Positions 60,711-64,000 of a DNA stretch of 64,000 nucleotides are shown one piece after another. The position numbers and the translations under genes were made by a program. The notes beneath the pieces are model-generated. The model worked only from the letters and a program-made list of their open reading frames with translations. It was not told the origin of the DNA and searched no databases. This DNA comes from CAZNKU01 sp045545235 (GTDB lineage: Bacteria > Bacillota > Clostridia > Monoglobales > Firm-18), in the NCBI GenBank assembly GCA_045545235.1, contig JAZQAN010000010.1, forward strand, positions 1 through 64,000. The letters run 5' to 3'. Positions within the stretch are counted from its first letter, which is position 1. Each line of letters opens with the position of its first letter.

Positions 60711-63113
60711 TCACACTACCGTAAGTTGTTTTATCTTTAACTCATTGTCAAACACTATTTCATACTCTGTATGTTTTTTTATTTCACCTTTTAAAATTGC
60801 ATCCGCAACATAATCCTCAACAGTACTCTGAACATTTCTTCTTAAAAATCTTGCACCGTATTCAGGGGCGTAAGAAATTTGAGAAATGTGCAAAACAACC
60901 GAATCATCAAATTTTACAAAAATACCGGTTTCACCTAATCTTACAGAAATTTCAGCAAGCATTTTTTTGCATATTTCCTTGATATTCTCTTTTGAAAGAG
61001 TATTGAAAACAACTATATTATCAACACGGTTTACAAATTCAGGTTTAAGAGTTTTTTTGAGTGCATCATTTATTGATTTTTCAAAAGATTCTTCTCTTTC
61101 ACCATTATCAAACCCAACAGTTTTTTTATTCAGAATATCAGCGGCGCCAATATTTGTAGTCATAATCACAACTGTATTTCTAAAATCGGTTTTTCTGCCC
61201 TGAGAATCAGTAAGAATACCATCCTCCATTATCTGCAAAAGAATGTTAAGAACATCGGGATGTGCCTTTTCAATTTCATCAAAAAGCACTACAGAATATG
61301 GCTTTCTGCGTACATTTTCCGTAAGCTTGCCGCCGCTTTCATGCCCTACATATCCGGGAGGTGCACCTATAAGCTTGGCTACGGAATGTTGTTCCATAAG
61401 CTCACTCATATCTATTCTTATAAGATTTTTATCACTGCCAAACACTACAGTTGCAAGTTGTTTTGCAAGCTCTGTCTTCCCAACTCCGGTAGGACCTGCA
61501 AACACAAATGTTCCCATAGGTCGCTGAGGATTTTTAAGTCCTGTTCTGCCACGTTTAATTGCCTTTGAAACTACGGAAACTGCCTTGTCCTGACCAATAA
61601 TAACGTCCTTTAACAAATCTTCCATATTAAGCAAAGAGTTTTCTTCTTTTTCCGAAAGTTTTGTTACAGGTATCCCTGTCCATTGTGCCACAACTTCCGC
61701 AATATGTTCAGGCATAAGCGTAAGTTCTTCATTAATAGCATTTTCGCTTTTTCTTGCAAATGAAAGTTCTTTTTTCAGTGATTGCACATTCATCCTGCAT
61801 TGTGACGCCTTGTCAAAATCAGCATTTTTAAGGCTTTCATCAAGATTATCCTCTTCAAGTTTAATACGTTTTTTCAACCGCACTATTTCTGAATTATCAT
61901 CACCGTAATTTATTTTTATTCTTGATGCGGCTTCATCAACCAGATCTATGGCTTTATCGGGCAAAAATCTATCCTGAATATACCTTACTGACATACTTAC
62001 TGCCGCGTTTAAACTCTCGTTGGTTATTTTTACACCATGATGCTTTTCGTAATAGCCTTTAAGTCCTTCAAGTATTTTGTAACACTCATCCTCAGTAGGC
62101 TGTTCTACTGTTACAGGCTGAAAACGGCGTTCCAATGCAGAATCCTTTTCTATATGCTTACGGTATTCATCAATTGTTGTTGCACCTATAAGCTGAATTT
62201 CGCCTCTTGCAAGCAACGGTTTCAGGATGTTAGCAGCATCTATTGATCCTTCAGCAGCACCTGCTCCGATGATTATATGCAATTCATCAATAAACAAAAT
62301 AATATTTTCTGCGTCAATAACTTCGTCAAGAATTTTTTTAAGACGCTCTTCAAATTCTCCACGGTACTTTGTTCCTGCAACCATAGATGACATATCCAAT
62401 GATACAAGCCTTTTACCAATGAGATTACCGCTTATTTCTCGATTGCATATTTTTATTGCAATACCTTCAACAATAGCAGTTTTTCCAACCCCCGGCTCAC
62501 CTATAAGGCAAGGATTATTCTTTGTACGTCTTGAAAGAATCTGCACCGCACGCTGAATTTCCTTTTCACGCCCAACTACCATATCAAGCTTTTCTTCAGT
62601 TGCAAGCTTTGTAAGGTCACGGGAATATTTATCCAGAGTAGGTGTTTTTTTCACAGGCTTAACCTCACTACCCATAGATGAACATGCGATAACTGCTTTA
62701 TCCTGCATTCTGCCAAGATTAACATTGAGTTTTTTCAATACCTGTACTGCAAGGTTGAATTCGTCATCAAGTATGGCAAGAAATATATGCTCTGTACCAA
62801 CCGATTTTTGCTTCATTCTTTCAGCTATTTTATATGCATTTTCTATAATTTCGCGTGTTTTTGGAGTAATACCCACATAAGGAGGATCATCATCACTGCT
62901 TTTAAAGCTCATATCCTCAACGGCAGAATATATTAATTCTTCAGAAACTCCTGACGTTTGCAAAATTTTTGCTGCCACACAATCCTCCTCACGTATTAAT
63001 CCAAGAAGAATATGTTCTGTACCAACATAACTTTGTCCAAATTCAATAACACTTTCTTTAGCATACATCAAAACACGTTCTGCACTTTTTGTAAAATTTG
63101 TTTCAGGAAACAC
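60711..63113 (-). CDS. clpC: ATP-dependent Clp protease ATPase subunit ClpC
   Basis: Protein of 800 aa. An N-terminal Clp_N double repeat (about 1-145, SYVGTEHILLGLIREEDC and KSVGTEHIFLAILDDE) precedes AAA1 with Walker A IGEPGVGKTAIVEGIA, a middle UVR segment (KRIKLEEDNLDESLKNADFDKASQ) and AAA2 with FAGPTGVGKTELAKQLA. The MecA adaptor is encoded nearby. The start is GTG with AGAGGTG upstream; a weak promoter (TTGTTT, 18 bases, TAATAA) lies at 63162-63133. No ctsR, mcsA or mcsB is adjacent. Confidence 0.95.
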   Translation of the reverse strand: MFPETNFTKSAERVLMYAKESVIEFGQSYVGTEHILLGLIREEDCVAAKILQTSGVSEELIYSAVEDMSFKSSDDDPPYVGITPKTREIIENAYKIAERMKQKSVGTEHIFLAILDDEFNLAVQVLKKLNVNLGRMQDKAVIACSSMGSEVKPVKKTPTLDKYSRDLTKLATEEKLDMVVGREKEIQRAVQILSRRTKNNPCLIGEPGVGKTAIVEGIAIKICNREISGNLIGKRLVSLDMSSMVAGTKYRGEFEERLKKILDEVIDAENIILFIDELHIIIGAGAAEGSIDAANILKPLLARGEIQLIGATTIDEYRKHIEKDSALERRFQPVTVEQPTEDECYKILEGLKGYYEKHHGVKITNESLNAAVSMSVRYIQDRFLPDKAIDLVDEAASRIKINYGDDNSEIVRLKKRIKLEEDNLDESLKNADFDKASQCRMNVQSLKKELSFARKSENAINEELTLMPEHIAEVVAQWTGIPVTKLSEKEENSLLNMEDLLKDVIIGQDKAVSVVSKAIKRGRTGLKNPQRPMGTFVFAGPTGVGKTELAKQLATVVFGSDKNLIRIDMSELMEQHSVAKLIGAPPGYVGHESGGKLTENVRRKPYSVVLFDEIEKAHPDVLNILLQIMEDGILTDSQGRKTDFRNTVVIMTTNIGAADILNKKTVGFDNGEREESFEKSINDALKKTLKPEFVNRVDNIVVFNTLSKENIKEICKKMLAEISVRLGETGIFVKFDDSVVLHISQISYAPEYGARFLRRNVQSTVEDYVADAILKGEIKKHTEYEIVFDNELKIKQLTVV

Positions 63114-63160
63114 AACATCACCTCTAATACAATTATTACCAATAACATTTAGGTTAAAAC

Positions 63161-63200
63161 AAAAATTTGCGGCACAGAAGCAAACTTCCGAGCCGCATTT
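63161..63200 (-). terminator. Terminator of the CpsB-type phosphatase gene
   Basis: Minus strand: TGCGGCTCGGAAG and CTTCTGTGCCGCA pair with a central mismatch, then a T-run. Confidence 0.75.
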
Positions 63201-63210
63201 GTGAAATATT

Positions 63211-63909
63211 TTAATTAATACTTAAATTTTTTAACATTTTTTCAGCATTGGACATATAGTATTCAATATATTCATCCCCAAGCCTGCTTCTGATTTTATT
63301 TACAGCATACCCCATACAGGGCGGTCTTTGTTCCATATTATGACAGTCAGACCCTATAAAATGTGCCGCACCGTTTCTCATTAAAGTCATCGAATTTGAT
63401 TTCTTTAAAAAATTTCCGAGATTATCAACATTAACCTGATGTTTAAGCCCCATACCCATAAGTGTACTGATGTTTTCAGCACTTACCAAATCAATATATC
63501 TGTCAAGGTGGGCTATAATGATTTCCAGACTGTGTGATACTGAAATTTTAAAAATCTCTTCAAAAACCCATGGTTCCCAACGGCAATAAGGCATTTCCAG
63601 AAGCAGATAGTCCGTATTGGCTATAGCAAGTTTTCGGATATCTTTCTTATGAAGTTCATAATCAAGCAAAACCTCTGCACCCAGTATTATTTCAACATCT
63701 TCAGGCACATAGCCTTTTATAGATTCATAAGATGCCCGTCTGTTAGCAAGAAATTCATCGATAGTAGTAAACTCTCCGTAAAAATGAGGTGTAGCAACTA
63801 TTTTATTTACCCCAAAACCTTTTATTTCATCAATCATCCTCAAAGTTTCTTCAACATTTTTACTTCCATCGTCGATTCCCGGCAATATATGTGTATGTAT
63901 ATCTACCAT
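63211..63909 (-). CDS. CpsB/CapC-type tyrosine-protein phosphatase (PHP fold)
   Basis: Protein of 232 aa. MVDIHTHILPGIDDGSKNVEETLRMI supplies metal ligands (HxH and Asp), IVATPHFYGEF and IIAHLDRYIDL further His ligands, and AHFIGSDCHNMEQRPPCMGYAV the last Asp-x-His. These manganese-dependent enzymes dephosphorylate bacterial tyrosine kinases that control capsule or exopolysaccharide synthesis. A tyrosine-rich protein tail ends 15 bases upstream, consistent with the cognate kinase. Confidence 0.88.
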   Translation of the reverse strand: MVDIHTHILPGIDDGSKNVEETLRMIDEIKGFGVNKIVATPHFYGEFTTIDEFLANRRASYESIKGYVPEDVEIILGAEVLLDYELHKKDIRKLAIANTDYLLLEMPYCRWEPWVFEEIFKISVSHSLEIIIAHLDRYIDLVSAENISTLMGMGLKHQVNVDNLGNFLKKSNSMTLMRNGAAHFIGSDCHNMEQRPPCMGYAVNKIRSRLGDEYIEYYMSNAEKMLKNLSIN

Positions 63910-63924
63910 ATAAAATTCCGCAAA

Positions 63925-64000
63925 TTAATTACCGTAACGATAATAATTATAATAATTTTTATATCTGTACTTGCCTCTGCTTACGTATTTCTGCTGTTTC
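63925..64000 (-). CDS. C-terminal tail of a probable bacterial tyrosine kinase (CpsD/CapB class), partial
   Basis: Only the last 24 or so residues are in the window. Read from the edge to the stop at 63925 they contain eight tyrosines, ending YKNYYNYYRYGN. Clustered tyrosines at the extreme C-terminus are the autophosphorylation tail of BY-kinases, and the next gene is a CpsB-type phosphatase. The rest of the gene is outside the window, so the assignment rests on tail and neighbour. Confidence 0.6.
   Translation of the reverse strand, partial: KQQKYVSRGKYRYKNYYNYYRYGN

Noticed and set aside
1..64000. CRISPR array, prophage, transposase or toxin-antitoxin module
   Set aside because: No regularly spaced repeats, phage structural genes, transposase domains or paired small toxin genes were seen.

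Overview
The window looks like a chromosomal segment of an anaerobic, spore-forming, low-GC Gram-positive bacterium of class Clostridia. Evidence for this is the AT-rich sequence, strong AGGAGG-type ribosome binding sites, frequent TTG/GTG starts, the spore-cortex genes cwlD and a SleB-type hydrolase, MecA/ClpC, DnaD/DnaI, an rplS-lepB-rbgA-rnhB-yraN cluster and a darA-holB-ricT cluster. I cannot name the genus from the sequence alone.

Layout. 1-3.5 kb is an accessory sugar-use block: the start of a GH78-like alpha-rhamnosidase, an AraC regulator divergent from a GH20-type hexosaminidase, and a broken DMT transporter. Relics of a neighbouring gene flank the block. 3.5-9.3 kb is a threonine-branch operon (hom-thrB-lysC) continuing into rlmB, an ACT-domain protein and a PFL/DUF711 protein. 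9.4-13.8 kb carries a polysaccharide deacetylase, a DUF3343/cysteine desulfurase pair, and a convergent GH42 beta-galactosidase. 13.9-14.5 kb has tRNA-Leu(UAG) followed by repeated tRNA-end fragments and hairpins. 14.5-24 kb is housekeeping: aminotransferase, yraN, rnhB, rbgA, lepB, rplS, holA, comEC, and the divergent dnaD-dnaI pair. 24-29.4 kb has gdhA, yebC, an SPFH/NfeD pair, cca and a small Cys-rich membrane protein. 29.7-35.5 kb holds a yycH-yycI-response regulator-histidine kinase operon with a Na/Pi cotransporter. 35.6-40.6 kb has a secreted protein, DUF378, an ABC-F protein, murA and a TPR protein. 40.7-44.4 kb is potABCD. 44.4-47.3 kb has an unrecognised propeller-like protein, an SLH protein, a membrane-anchored protein and a ferredoxin too short for routine gene calling. 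47.3-58 kb contains darA-holB-ricT, mecA, and a long run (methyltransferase, fused ECF ATPase, ecfT, truA, DUF5711, cvpA, rho, deacetylase). 58-64 kb has a TIM-barrel isomerase, cwlD convergent with sleB-like, clpC, and a CpsB-type phosphatase preceded by the Tyr-rich tail of a tyrosine kinase.

Most of the window is conserved core. The points most worth following are: the sugar block bounded by copies of the DUF711 3' end; the tRNA-Leu 3'-end repeats; the YycH/YycI pair placed ahead of a compact PhoBR-like system and a phosphate transporter; a ComEC whose metallo-beta-lactamase domain has lost its metal motif; and the unidentified propeller/coiled-coil protein. I did not find a clear new defence or mobile system, and no CRISPR array or insertion sequence with a transposase.
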